Shown here: one piece after another, positions 13,451 through 21,121 of the stretch
Layout: every line of letters begins with the position of its first letter
Position numbering within the stretch: the stretch's first letter is position 1
NCBI GenBank assembly: GCA_903917305.1
Contig: CAIXAA010000215.1
Span: 1 to 21,385, forward strand
Direction: 5' to 3'
Length of the DNA: 21,385 bases
Origin: an uncultured Myxococcales bacterium
Lineage (GTDB): Bacteria > Myxococcota_A > UBA9042
The notes under the pieces: generated by a model
Seen by the model: only the letters and a program-made list of their open reading frames with translations
Database searches by the model: none
What the model was told of the DNA's origin: nothing
Translations under genes and position numbers: made by a program

Positions 13451-14674
13451 ATGTCCGTCAAACTCCCGATCTACATGGACAATCACGCGACGACCGCGGT
13501 CGATCCGCGCGTGCTCGAAGCGATGTTGCCCTACTTCACGACGATCTACGGCAACGCCGCGTCGAAGACGCATGTGTTTGGCCGGCAGGCGGAAGAGGGC
13601 GTGGACCTGGCGCGCGAGCAGCTGGCGCGCATCATCGGCGCGTCGAGCAAGGAAATCGCTTTCACTTCGGGCGCTACGGAGAGCGACAACCTGGCCATCA
13701 AGGGCGCGGCGCACATGCTGCGCAGCACAGGCAAGGACCACCTCATCACGGTGCGCACGGAGCACAAGGCGGTGCTCGACTCGCACATGGCCTTGGAACG
13801 CGAAGGGTTTCGCGTGACCTACCTGGGCGTGGGCAAGGACGGGCTGCTGTCGCTGGACGAGCTGCGCGCGGCGATGACGCCGGAGACGCTGCTGGTCTCG
13901 GTCATGGCGGTGAACAACGAGATCGGCGTCGTGCAGCCGCTCGAGCAGATCGGCGCGCTGTGCCACGAGAAGGGTGCGCTGTTCTTCTGCGATGCCGCGC
14001 AAGCCGTTGGCAAGATTCCAATCGACGTCGAAGCGATGCACATCGACCTGCTCGCCTTCACGGCGCACAAGATGTACGGCCCCAAAGGCGTCGGCGCTTT
14101 GTACGTGCGGCGCAAGAACCCGCGCGTCCGGCTCGAGCCGATGATGCACGGCGGCGGGCACGAGCGCGGGCTGCGCTCCGGCACGCTGGCGGTGCCGCTG
14201 ATTGTCGCGTTCGGCAAGGCGGCGGAGCTGGCGCAGGCGGAGCTGCCGGAGGAGTCCGCGCGAATCCTCAAGCTGCGCGAGCGCTTGCACCAGGGCATCA
14301 CCTCGCAGCTGGAGCACGTGTACCTCAACGGGCACGGGGCGCTGCGCATGCCGGGCAACCTGAACCTGTCCTTCGCCTACGTCGAAGGCGAGTCTTTGCT
14401 GATGGGAATCAGCGACATCGCTGTGTCGTCGGGCTCGGCGTGCACGTCGGCGTCGCTCGAGCCGAGCTACGTGCTCAAGGCGCTGGGCGTGAACGAAGAG
14501 CTGGCGCACACGTCTATTCGCTTTGGAATCGGGCGCTTCAACACCGAGGAAGAGATCGATTACACCATCCGGCGCGTCGTCGAGGTCGCCACGCGGCTGC
14601 GCGACATGTCGCCGCTGTGGGAGATGGTGCAGGAAGGCATTGATTTGTCGAAGATCACGTGGGCTGGGCACTGA
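13451..14674 (+). CDS. iscS: Cysteine desulfurase IscS
   Basis: PLP enzyme that takes sulphur from cysteine and passes it as persulphide to IscU and other acceptors. 407 aa, normal for IscS (404 in E. coli). Visible features are MDNHATTAVDP at 9-19, TSGATESDN at 72-80, the PLP-binding Lys207 in TAHKMYGPKG, the substrate-binding HGGGHERGLRSGT, and the catalytic loop SSGSACTSASLEPS with Cys331. This class I loop and the long C terminus (ending DLSKITWAGH) identify IscS rather than NifS or SufS. Start ATG at 13451, with GCGAGG upstream. It follows iscR by 30 bp and precedes iscU by 37 bp in one operon. Confidence 0.98.
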   Translation: MSVKLPIYMDNHATTAVDPRVLEAMLPYFTTIYGNAASKTHVFGRQAEEGVDLAREQLARIIGASSKEIAFTSGATESDNLAIKGAAHMLRSTGKDHLITVRTEHKAVLDSHMALEREGFRVTYLGVGKDGLLSLDELRAAMTPETLLVSVMAVNNEIGVVQPLEQIGALCHEKGALFFCDAAQAVGKIPIDVEAMHIDLLAFTAHKMYGPKGVGALYVRRKNPRVRLEPMMHGGGHERGLRSGTLAVPLIVAFGKAAELAQAELPEESARILKLRERLHQGITSQLEHVYLNGHGALRMPGNLNLSFAYVEGESLLMGISDIAVSSGSACTSASLEPSYVLKALGVNEELAHTSIRFGIGRFNTEEEIDYTIRRVVEVATRLRDMSPLWEMVQEGIDLSKITWAGH

Positions 14675-14711
14675 CAGTCGGTTTCCTGCAAGGACGCCAA
14701 GGAGTTTCCAA

Positions 14712-15095
14712 ATGGCATACAGCGACAAGGTCCTGGATCACTACAACAATCCGCGCAACGTCGGCTCGCTGCCCAAGTCGGATCCGACGGTGGGCACCGG
14801 CGTGGTCGGCGCGCCGGAGTGCGGCGATGTCATGAAGTTGCAGATCAAGGTCAACGCGGCGGGAGTCATCGAGGACGCGCGCTTCAAGACCTTCGGCTGC
14901 GGCTCGGCCATCGCGTCGTCCTCGCTGGCGACCGAGTGGGTCAAGGGCAAGACCGTGGAAGAAGCCGCGAACCTGCGCAACACGGACATCGTGCAGGAGC
15001 TGAACCTGCCGCCGATCAAGATCCACTGTTCGGTGCTGGCGGAGGATGCGATCCGCGCGGCGCTGGCGGACTACAAGGCCAAGCAGAAGGCATAG
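14712..15095 (+). CDS. iscU: Fe-S cluster scaffold IscU
   Basis: 127 aa scaffold on which [2Fe-2S] clusters are built from IscS sulphur. It has the three ligand cysteines C37, C63 and C106, the labilising Asp39 (ECGD) and the LPPIK motif (99-103), the site recognised by the HscA chaperone (LPPVK in E. coli). The ATG at 14712 has AAGGAG upstream and starts with the family's MAYSDKVLDHYNNPRNVG; the longer open frame to the left belongs to the iscS region. Its HscA-binding motif fits the presence of hscBA downstream. Confidence 0.98.
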   Translation: MAYSDKVLDHYNNPRNVGSLPKSDPTVGTGVVGAPECGDVMKLQIKVNAAGVIEDARFKTFGCGSAIASSSLATEWVKGKTVEEAANLRNTDIVQELNLPPIKIHCSVLAEDAIRAALADYKAKQKA

Positions 15096-15108
15096 AGGAG
15101 GAGCAACC

Positions 15109-15429
15109 ATGGTATCCATCAGCGAAAGTGCCGTCCGTCGCTTGACCGAAGTCGCCTCGGAGAACGGCGTGGAGCTCGTCGGCGTGCGCGTCGGCGTCAC
15201 CGGCGGCGGCTGTTCGGGCCTGTCCTATGTGCTCGACTTCGAGAGCGAGCCGCGCCTGGGCGACCGCATCTTCGGCGAAAACCCCAAGATCTTCGTGGAT
15301 CGCAAGAGCCTCGTGTTCCTCAGCGGCACGACGCTCGACTTCGAAGGCGGCCTGAACGGCAAGGGCTTCGTGTTCCAGAACCCGAACGCCAAGTCGAGCT
15401 GCGGTTGCGGCTCCTCCTTCTCTGCGTGA
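15109..15429 (+). CDS. iscA: A-type Fe-S carrier IscA
   Basis: 106 aa, the normal length for IscA. The three conserved cysteines are C35 in GGGCSGLSY and C98/C100 in the C-terminal SSCGCGSSF. It binds iron or an Fe-S cluster and passes clusters to apo-proteins. Start ATG at 15109 after a strong GAGGAGGAG site, 13 bp after iscU. In E. coli iscA also follows iscU directly. Confidence 0.97.
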   Translation: MVSISESAVRRLTEVASENGVELVGVRVGVTGGGCSGLSYVLDFESEPRLGDRIFGENPKIFVDRKSLVFLSGTTLDFEGGLNGKGFVFQNPNAKSSCGCGSSFSA

Positions 15430-15437
15430 GGCCCGCG

Positions 15438-16136
15438 GTGACCGTGCTCCACGACACGACCTTGCAGCCAGGAACGCCGGGGCCCTCGGCGCCGCTGCGG
15501 CCGTGGGTGCTGGACGACCGCGGCCACGTCGACCTCGAACGGACCGGGACGCCTGATCATTTCGCGGTGCTCGGCTTGCCGCGGCGGCTCGGGCTGGACA
15601 CGGACCACCTCGACGTCACGTTTCGCAGCCTCGTGCGCGGCCTACACCCCGACCGCTTTGCCGTGCACGGACCGGCCGCGGTGGCGCGGGCGCAGTGGCA
15701 CACGTCGCTGGTGAACGACGCCTACCGGACGCTGCGCAACTTCGACAGGCGCGTCGCCTATGTGCTCGAGCTTGCTGGCGATCTCCGGGAGGAGCGCTAC
15801 CAGCCGCCCGCCGAGCTGCTGGTCCACGTCTTCGAACTGAACGAAGCCATCGACGCGATGCAGGACGCGCGCGACGAGGGCGATGCCGAGGCAGCGGCGC
15901 AAGCGGAGCGAGACGTCCGCGAAGCGACTGCCACCATTCGCGAATCGCGAGCAGAGGTGACCGCGCGCCTGGTGGCGGCGGCGGCGGACTGGGACGCGGC
16001 GCAGGCAGCGTCGGAGCAGGCCGGAGCAGAGCTTCCCGCGCTGGCCCAGGCGCGCACGGCGTTGCGCGCCGGACTCGGGCACGCCCGCTACCTCGACAAC
16101 CTGCTGACTCGCCTTGACTTTTCCGCCACGCAGTGA
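15438..16136 (+). CDS. hscB: Fe-S co-chaperone HscB (J-domain protein)
   Basis: J-type co-chaperone that brings IscU to HscA and stimulates its ATPase. 232 aa from the GTG at 15438, which has GAGG six bases upstream; a GTG overlapping the iscA stop at 15426 is possible but lacks such a site. The J domain starts at DHFAVLGLPRRL (about residue 40) and has the HPD motif at 70-72. A long Ala/Glu/Asp-rich helical C-terminal part corresponds to the HSCB_C domain. It is longer than E. coli HscB (171 aa), mainly through an N-terminal extension of about 38 residues and a longer tail. Its last Gln and stop codon (CAG TGA) lie inside the first unit of the tandem repeat array before hscA. Confidence 0.93.
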   Translation: MTVLHDTTLQPGTPGPSAPLRPWVLDDRGHVDLERTGTPDHFAVLGLPRRLGLDTDHLDVTFRSLVRGLHPDRFAVHGPAAVARAQWHTSLVNDAYRTLRNFDRRVAYVLELAGDLREERYQPPAELLVHVFELNEAIDAMQDARDEGDAEAAAQAERDVREATATIRESRAEVTARLVAAAADWDAAQAASEQAGAELPALAQARTALRAGLGHARYLDNLLTRLDFSATQ

Positions 16137-16251
16137 TCCACGCGGCGCCGTAACGCGCCTGCTTTGTTTGACAGTGATCCACGCGGCGCCGTAACGCGCC
16201 TGCTTTGTTTGACAGTGATCCACGCGGCGCCGTAACGCGCCTGCTTTGTTT
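16131..16251 (+). repeat. Three 41-bp tandem repeats filling the hscB-hscA gap
   Basis: Units 16170-16210 and 16211-16251 are identical 41-mers. The first (16131-16169) matches them fully but lacks the two leading bases. Unit plan: GACAGTG-ATC-CACGCGGCGC-CGTAAC-GCGCCTGCTTTGTTT, with GGCGC/GCGCC able to pair. Together they make up nearly all of the 128-bp gap and end 13 nt before the hscA ATG. They are related to the nuoC-nuoD units at 2157-2229. Confidence 0.95.
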
Positions 16252-16264
16252 GCCTGAGAGGCCC

Positions 16265-18199
16265 ATGCGCATCCACATCGCCGCCAGCAGCCCAGCACCG
16301 AAGAGCGACACGCGCGCCACCGTCGGCATCGATCTCGGCACCACCAACAGCCTGGTCGCCTTTGTCGGCGAGGACGGCACGCCGCACGTCATCTCCGGCC
16401 CGGACGGCCCGCTCGTCCCGTCCGTCATCGCGTTCGGCAAGGACGGCGAGCTGGAGTGCGTCGGTTGCCCGGCCAACGCGCGCCTGTGCGAGTACCCCGA
16501 CCGCACCATCTACTCGGTCAAGCGCATGATGGGCCGCGGCGCCGAAGAGGTCGTCGCGGAACTGGGCATGCTGCCTTATCAAGTCCACCGCAGCGCCGGG
16601 TCCTCGGCCGTGCGCATCGAGGTATGCGGCCGCCGCTTCACGCCGCCGGAGCTGAGCGCCTTCGTGCTGCGCGAGCTCAAGCACCGCGCGGAAGTGGCGC
16701 TCGGCAAGCCCGTGGAGCGCGCCGTCATCACGGTGCCCGCCTACTTCAACGACGCGCAGCGCCAAGCGACCAAGGACGCGGGGCGGCTCGCGGGCCTCGA
16801 AGTGCTGCGCATCGTCAACGAGCCGACCGCGGCGGCGCTGGCGTACGGCCTCGACAAGCGCCCGCAAGGCCGCATCGCCGTGTATGACTTCGGCGGCGGC
16901 ACCTTCGACGTCTCGATTCTGCAGCTGCACGCCGGCTTGACCGAAGTGCTGTCCACGGGGGGCGATACGCACTTGGGCGGCGATGACATCGACCAGCTCA
17001 TGGTGGCGACCATCGCCAGCCAGCTGGCGGACGCCGGCATCGACGTGCGCGGCCAGCTGGAGCTGGTGCAGCGGCTGCGCCAGGCGGCGATCGCCCTCAA
17101 GATTGCGCTGTCGGATGCCGACAAGGCCAGCGTTCAAGTGGACTTGCGCCCGCTGCGCCAGGAGCCGCTGCAGCTGGAGTGGCAACGCGCCGACTTGGAG
17201 CAGCTCATTGCCCCGATCGTCGAGCGCACGCTGGCGCCGTGCCGCCAGGCCTTGCGCGACGCGGGCTTGCAGCCGAGCGACATCGACGAAGTGGTGATGG
17301 TCGGCGGCTCGACGCGGATTCCGCTGGTGCGCCAGCGCGTGCAGGACCTGTTCGGCCGGCCGCCGCATGTGGAGATCGACCCGGATCAGGTGGTTGCGCT
17401 CGGCGCTGCGCTGCAGGCGGACATCATGACCACCGGGCGGCGCGACATGCTGCTGCTCGACGTGACGCCGCTGTCGCTGGGCATCGAGACGGTGGGCGGC
17501 GTCGTTTCCAAAATCATTCAGCGAAACAGCAGCATTCCTGCTTCGGCGACCGAGGAGTTCACGACGTCGGTCGACAACCAGACCGGCGTGGTGCTGCACG
17601 TGCTGCAAGGCGAGCGCGAGCTGGTCGCCGATTGCCGCAGCCTCGCGCGCTTCATCATTCCGGTGGCGCCCATGCCGGCGGGCTTGCCGCGCGTGGCGGT
17701 GACGTTCCTCATCGACGCCAACGGGATCCTGCACGTGACCGGCCGCGACGTGCGCAGCGGCACCGAAAAGACCATCGAAGTCAAGCCGAGTTACGGGCTG
17801 TGCGACGAGGAAGTCGTGCGCATGTTGACCGAAGCCTTCGACCACGCCGAGACGGACATCGCCAGGCGGCAGTTCATCGACGCGCGCAGCGAGGCGCAGC
17901 AGGTCATCCACGCGACGGAAGTGGCGCTGGCTGGATCGGCTCGGGCTCTGATCGACGACGACGAGATTGACGAAATCAATGGTGAACTCGCAAGCCTGCG
18001 CGCGTCGCTGGCCACCGAGCACGCCGAGCCCGTGCGCGCCGCGCTGGCGCGCCTGAACCAGGCGACGCTGCACCTGGCCGAAGTCGCATTGGCGGGCGCC
18101 CTGAACGCCGCCGTGCAGAACCCCGCAGTCGAAGAAGCTTTGTCCCACGGCCCCGATCCCGCCGCTTCCAAGCCGCACCACGGCCCCCGCCTTTCCTGA
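16265..18199 (+). CDS. hscA: Fe-S assembly Hsp70 chaperone HscA
   Basis: Specialised Hsp70 that drives cluster release from IscU, 644 aa. Nucleotide-binding domain signatures: VGIDLGTTNSLVAFV at about 20-34, VPAYFNDAQRQATKDAGRLAG, VNEPTAAALAYGLD, YDFGGGTFDVSIL and MVGGSTRIPLVRQ. A substrate-binding domain follows the DVTPLSLGIETVGG linker region. Operon position directly after hscB, together with the LPPIK motif in IscU, argues for HscA rather than DnaK; the C terminus also lacks the acidic EEVD-like tail of many DnaK proteins. Start ATG at 16265 with GAGAGG upstream. The open frame extends left into the repeats, but that part is not Hsp70-like. Confidence 0.96.
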   Translation: MRIHIAASSPAPKSDTRATVGIDLGTTNSLVAFVGEDGTPHVISGPDGPLVPSVIAFGKDGELECVGCPANARLCEYPDRTIYSVKRMMGRGAEEVVAELGMLPYQVHRSAGSSAVRIEVCGRRFTPPELSAFVLRELKHRAEVALGKPVERAVITVPAYFNDAQRQATKDAGRLAGLEVLRIVNEPTAAALAYGLDKRPQGRIAVYDFGGGTFDVSILQLHAGLTEVLSTGGDTHLGGDDIDQLMVATIASQLADAGIDVRGQLELVQRLRQAAIALKIALSDADKASVQVDLRPLRQEPLQLEWQRADLEQLIAPIVERTLAPCRQALRDAGLQPSDIDEVVMVGGSTRIPLVRQRVQDLFGRPPHVEIDPDQVVALGAALQADIMTTGRRDMLLLDVTPLSLGIETVGGVVSKIIQRNSSIPASATEEFTTSVDNQTGVVLHVLQGERELVADCRSLARFIIPVAPMPAGLPRVAVTFLIDANGILHVTGRDVRSGTEKTIEVKPSYGLCDEEVVRMLTEAFDHAETDIARRQFIDARSEAQQVIHATEVALAGSARALIDDDEIDEINGELASLRASLATEHAEPVRAALARLNQATLHLAEVALAGALNAAVQNPAVEEALSHGPDPAASKPHHGPRLS

Positions 18200-18218
18200 T
18201 CCTGCCCCGGAGGACCTT

Positions 18219-19124
18219 ATGCGAGTCACCAAAGAGCGCATCGAGCGTGCCCGCGACGCCTACCGCGTCTGCCGCCTGTGCCCGCGCGACTGCGGCGCCG
18301 ACCGCACCGCCGGACCCACCGGCACCTTCTGCCGCTTGGGCACGGAAGGCTATGTCTACAAGCAGTTGCTCTCGTTCGGCGAGGAGGCGGAGCTGGTCCC
18401 GACCTGGCTCATCGACCTCGGCGGCTGTTCGCTGCGCTGCCTGTTCTGCACGGAGTGGGGCCATGTCAACGAGCCCGACGCCGCGCCGGCCATCTCGCTC
18501 AAGCCCGAATGGTTCTCCGCGCTTGTGCGGCGGCGCAAGCTGCAGGGCGCGCGCACCGTCAGCTTTGTCGGCGGCGATCCGACCGTGAGCCTGCTCGCGG
18601 TGCTCGAAGCCCTGGGCGGCGTGCCGGACATCGACTGGCTGCCCGTTGTCTGGAATTGCAACGGCTTGATGAGCGACGCCGCGCTGGACCTGCTGGACGG
18701 CGTCGTCGCCAGCTACGTCGTCGACTTGAAGTTCGGCAACGACGACTGCGCGGCGCGGCTGGCGGCGGGCGCGGGCGTGCACAAGCGCTCGGAGCTGGAG
18801 CGGACCTTGAACGCGGCGGCGGCGCAGGGCAAGAAGAGGCCGGAGAGCGAGCACTTCCTGCCGCCGCTCATCGTTCGCCACCTGGTGATGCCGGGACACG
18901 TGGACTGCTGCACCAAACCGACGCTGGATTGGCTGGCGGCGGACTATCCGGATGCCGTGGTGAACGTGATGACGCGCTATGTGCCGGGTGGGCCCGCGGC
19001 GGAACAGTCCTTCGTGACGGCGCCGTCGCTCGGGCGGCTGGCGACCGAGGACGAGCGCAACGCTGCGGTGGACATGGCGCGCAACCGGCCGCTGAGGCTG
19101 CTGATTGACGGGCACGCGGCCTAG
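18219..19124 (+). CDS. PflX-like radical SAM protein (COG1313 type), function unknown
   Basis: 301 aa. The radical SAM motif CSLRCLFC (C70-x3-C74-x2-C77) binds the catalytic [4Fe-4S] cluster. An N-terminal Cys cluster (C18, C21, C25, C38; CRLCPRDCGADRTAGPTGTFC) is the hallmark of the PflX/COG1313 group, which resembles pyruvate formate-lyase activating enzymes. The substrate of this group is not established to my knowledge. FVGGDPT follows the radical SAM core as usual. ATG at 18219 with GGAGG, only 19 bp after hscA. It is therefore probably the last gene of the isc operon, in the place where fdx usually lies in gamma-proteobacteria. No partner glycyl-radical enzyme is nearby. Confidence 0.88.
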   Translation: MRVTKERIERARDAYRVCRLCPRDCGADRTAGPTGTFCRLGTEGYVYKQLLSFGEEAELVPTWLIDLGGCSLRCLFCTEWGHVNEPDAAPAISLKPEWFSALVRRRKLQGARTVSFVGGDPTVSLLAVLEALGGVPDIDWLPVVWNCNGLMSDAALDLLDGVVASYVVDLKFGNDDCAARLAAGAGVHKRSELERTLNAAAAQGKKRPESEHFLPPLIVRHLVMPGHVDCCTKPTLDWLAADYPDAVVNVMTRYVPGGPAAEQSFVTAPSLGRLATEDERNAAVDMARNRPLRLLIDGHAA

Positions 19125-19154
19125 TGGGGCGAACCCAGAGTTCACACGACTAGC

Positions 19155-20615
19155 TCAATTGGCGATGCAGGCGCCGAGCTGCTGCTTGCACTGCGCCGCA
19201 AGGCACTGATCCTGGCAGGCTTTGTCGCCGTTGCACTGCGGCACGCAGACCGTCTGCACGCAACTCCAGAGCGCGTCGAGCACGGTGACGGCACTCGGGC
19301 TTGCCTGTCCGATGCAGGCATTGCTGCAGGTGTCGACGCCGTTGCACGCCCCGCTGCAGGACAGGGTCTCGGCGCAGCTCGCCTGGCCGGTGCCGTCGCC
19401 ATAGCAGGCCGCGAGCAGCGGAATGCAAGTCTGCGTCTGCGGTTGCGTCACGCAGCCGATGAGCCCGGCGAACTGCTGCTGCGCCGTCGGCGAGGCGGTG
19501 GCGAGGCAGCTGACGGCGATCGACCACATCTTGCCCTTGATGTCCGGGGCGTTGGAGCAGGCGAACGTGTCCGCGCAGCTCGCCGTGCCGCTGGCGCCGT
19601 TGGCGATGCAGGAGAAGAACTGGTTGGCGCAGTACTTGCCGATGCAGTTCTCCAGGCACTTGTCGTTGCTGACCGTTGCGCACATGGGCGAACAGACGGC
19701 CTTTTCGCATTCGGCGAGCGGCGCGAAGCGGTAGTTGGCGTAGACCGAGCCGGCGTTCTGCATCGAGGCGACGCAGTCCGGCAAGGCGTTCGGGCCGCAT
19801 TTGTCCTTCTGGTACAGGTACATCTCGGAGCAGCTGGCCAGCGCGCCAGCGTTGATGTCGACGCCCGGCGGCACGACGAGGTCCTCGTAGCCCTGCCAAT
19901 CCGGGCTGTTCACGTCGATGCTCACGCCGGCATCCGGCCCCACGGACGCGTCAGGCGCATCCACGGGCACGAGATCCGACAGCCACGCGTCGGGGTAGAC
20001 CCAGGCATCGTCCACGGCGATGCCGTCGGGCTGCCAGACGTCGCTGGCGAAGCCGTCCGCAGCGGTCCAGGCATCGTCCGGGTAGACCCAGCCATCGCTG
20101 ACCGTCGCGCCGTCCGTGGCAACCCAGGCGTCGCCGACGCCACCGGCATCGCCGGCCGTCCAACTGTCGAAGCCGACCCAGGTTTCGCCGCCAGCCCAGG
20201 CGTCGCCGCCAGACGCGTCCCACGGGGCCAAGCCAACATCGACCGTCACGGCATCGGCGCCTGAGCTCGCGCTGCCGTCCGGCTGCGCCGTCGCATCGGA
20301 AACGGAGGCGTCATCGACGGTCGCCGTGCCATCGCCCGGCGTGAACACGGAGTCCGCGCCGCCTTCCACGACGTCCGGGCCGGCCAGCGCATCGGCCGTC
20401 GGCGGCGGCCATGTCTCCCAAGTCTTGATTCCAGCGTCGGTCTTGGACACTGCCGCCACATCGGCAGGGGCGCCAGGCGCCGCCGGCAGCAGGACCGGCC
20501 GCTCGACGTCGCCCGTGTTCCAATCGGTGCAGGACGCCAGCGAGGCAGCCGTCAGCGCGATCGCAAGAAGATGCCGAACCATGGGCTTGCCGAAGCGGAA
20601 CCGCCGCAGGCGCAT
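19155..20615 (-). CDS. Asp/Ala-rich, Cys-rich predicted lipoprotein, function unknown
   Basis: 486 aa. Basic n-region, hydrophobic core (VRHLLAIALTAASLASC) and a good lipobox LASC with Cys29. Residues about 50-240 are a low-complexity acidic linker rich in Asp, Ala, Gly and Trp, with recurring DAWVYPD-like pieces; such linkers are common in Myxococcota cell-surface lipoproteins. Residues 262-486 hold 28 cysteines, an even number, suggesting disulphides. A seven-Cys module (x4, x3, x5-7, x3, x4, x6 spacing) occurs twice, at 303-336 and 452-483, each ending in CIAN. The start at 20615 is preceded by AAGGG; Met12 is an alternative. It follows the HPF-like gene by 42 bp and may be co-transcribed. 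Probably exported and lipid-anchored. Confidence 0.85.
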   Translation of the reverse strand: MRLRRFRFGKPMVRHLLAIALTAASLASCTDWNTGDVERPVLLPAAPGAPADVAAVSKTDAGIKTWETWPPPTADALAGPDVVEGGADSVFTPGDGTATVDDASVSDATAQPDGSASSGADAVTVDVGLAPWDASGGDAWAGGETWVGFDSWTAGDAGGVGDAWVATDGATVSDGWVYPDDAWTAADGFASDVWQPDGIAVDDAWVYPDAWLSDLVPVDAPDASVGPDAGVSIDVNSPDWQGYEDLVVPPGVDINAGALASCSEMYLYQKDKCGPNALPDCVASMQNAGSVYANYRFAPLAECEKAVCSPMCATVSNDKCLENCIGKYCANQFFSCIANGASGTASCADTFACSNAPDIKGKMWSIAVSCLATASPTAQQQFAGLIGCVTQPQTQTCIPLLAACYGDGTGQASCAETLSCSGACNGVDTCSNACIGQASPSAVTVLDALWSCVQTVCVPQCNGDKACQDQCLAAQCKQQLGACIAN

Positions 20616-20657
20616 CTTACGTTGCCCTTCGCGGAGATGCCACCAGTCTGCCAGCGA

Positions 20658-20996
20658 CTACAGCTCGCCGACCTTGACCGTGCCGCGGCCGCGCTCGCGC
20701 CCGGTCTTCTTCTCCGAAGCGGCCTCGAACTGGCGCGTGACCTTGTCGATCGCGCCGTCGACGGCCTTGAGCATGACCGGCTCGCGCTCCTTGCCGACGA
20801 TGTCCGGCGTACCGTGCACGGTCACGCAGGCGTCGAAATCCGCGGTGCCCTCTTCGAGCGTCACGCGCACGACGAGCGGCTTGCCCAAGCGCTGCTCCAG
20901 CTTCTCGAGCTTCTTGGCCACGTGGCGCTGCAGGAACGCCTCGGTGTCCGCATTCTTGTCATCCACAACCAGCTTGGCCACGACCGTCAATTCCAT
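20658..20996 (-). CDS. hpf: HPF/RaiA-family ribosome hibernation factor (short form)
   Basis: 112 aa, ATG at 20996 with GGAGG seven bases upstream. The arrangement matches the beta-alpha-beta-beta-beta-alpha fold of S30EA proteins: helix 1 HVAKKLEKLEQRLG, then VVRVTLEE and FDACVTVHGTPDI, then helix 2 LKAVDGAIDKVTRQFEAASEKK, close in pattern to E. coli HPF. The family binds the 30S decoding region in stationary phase and inactivates ribosomes. There is no C-terminal dimerisation domain, so it is the short type; the Lys/Arg/Gly tail is specific to this protein. Assignment is from fold pattern, without identical signature motifs, so I am fairly but not fully sure. Confidence 0.75.
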   Translation of the reverse strand: MELTVVAKLVVDDKNADTEAFLQRHVAKKLEKLEQRLGKPLVVRVTLEEGTADFDACVTVHGTPDIVGKEREPVMLKAVDGAIDKVTRQFEAASEKKTGRERGRGTVKVGEL

Positions 20997-21020
20997 GATT
21001 CGCCTCCATCACATCCGCAG

Positions 21021-21051
21021 CGCGCCGGCGCGGCTGGACAAAAGTCCAACC
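21021..21051 (-). promoter_or_regulatory. Two adjacent hairpins in the leader of the HPF-like gene
   Basis: On the minus strand an 8-bp stem GGTTGGAC/GTCCAGCC (one G-T pair) with a TTTT loop (21051-21032) is followed by the 12-bp perfect palindrome CGCGCCGGCGCG (21032-21021). They lie between the oxidoreductase stop and the HPF start, downstream of the candidate promoter. They may be a leader structure or a partial terminator; there is no T-tract after the stems. Confidence 0.4.
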
Positions 21052-21092
21052 CGCGGCACCCGCGAGAAAGTTCGCAGCCCCGCCTACGCCAC

Positions 21093-21121
21093 ATCAAAGG
21101 CGCAATCGGTACCCTCGTCAA
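21093..21121 (-). promoter_or_regulatory. Candidate promoter of the HPF-like gene
   Basis: On the minus strand TTGACG (21121-21116), a 17-bp spacer and TTTGAT (21098-21093) lie just after the oxidoreductase stop codon. The predicted leader is about 90 nt and contains the hairpins at 21021-21051. Confidence 0.45.

Noticed and set aside
12875..14728. Minus-strand open frame opposite iscR and iscS
   Set aside because: Shadow of unmistakable IscR and IscS; no recognisable protein features.
16131..16251. CRISPR array
   Set aside because: Units are directly adjacent with no unique spacers, and no cas genes are present.
16205..16264. Upstream start for hscA within the repeats
   Set aside because: The added residues come from repeat sequence, and the ATG at 16265 has a good ribosome-binding site and matches the Hsp70 N terminus.
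16088..18241. 717-codon minus-strand open frame opposite hscA
   Set aside because: Shadow of a complete Hsp70; its ends are translated tandem repeats.
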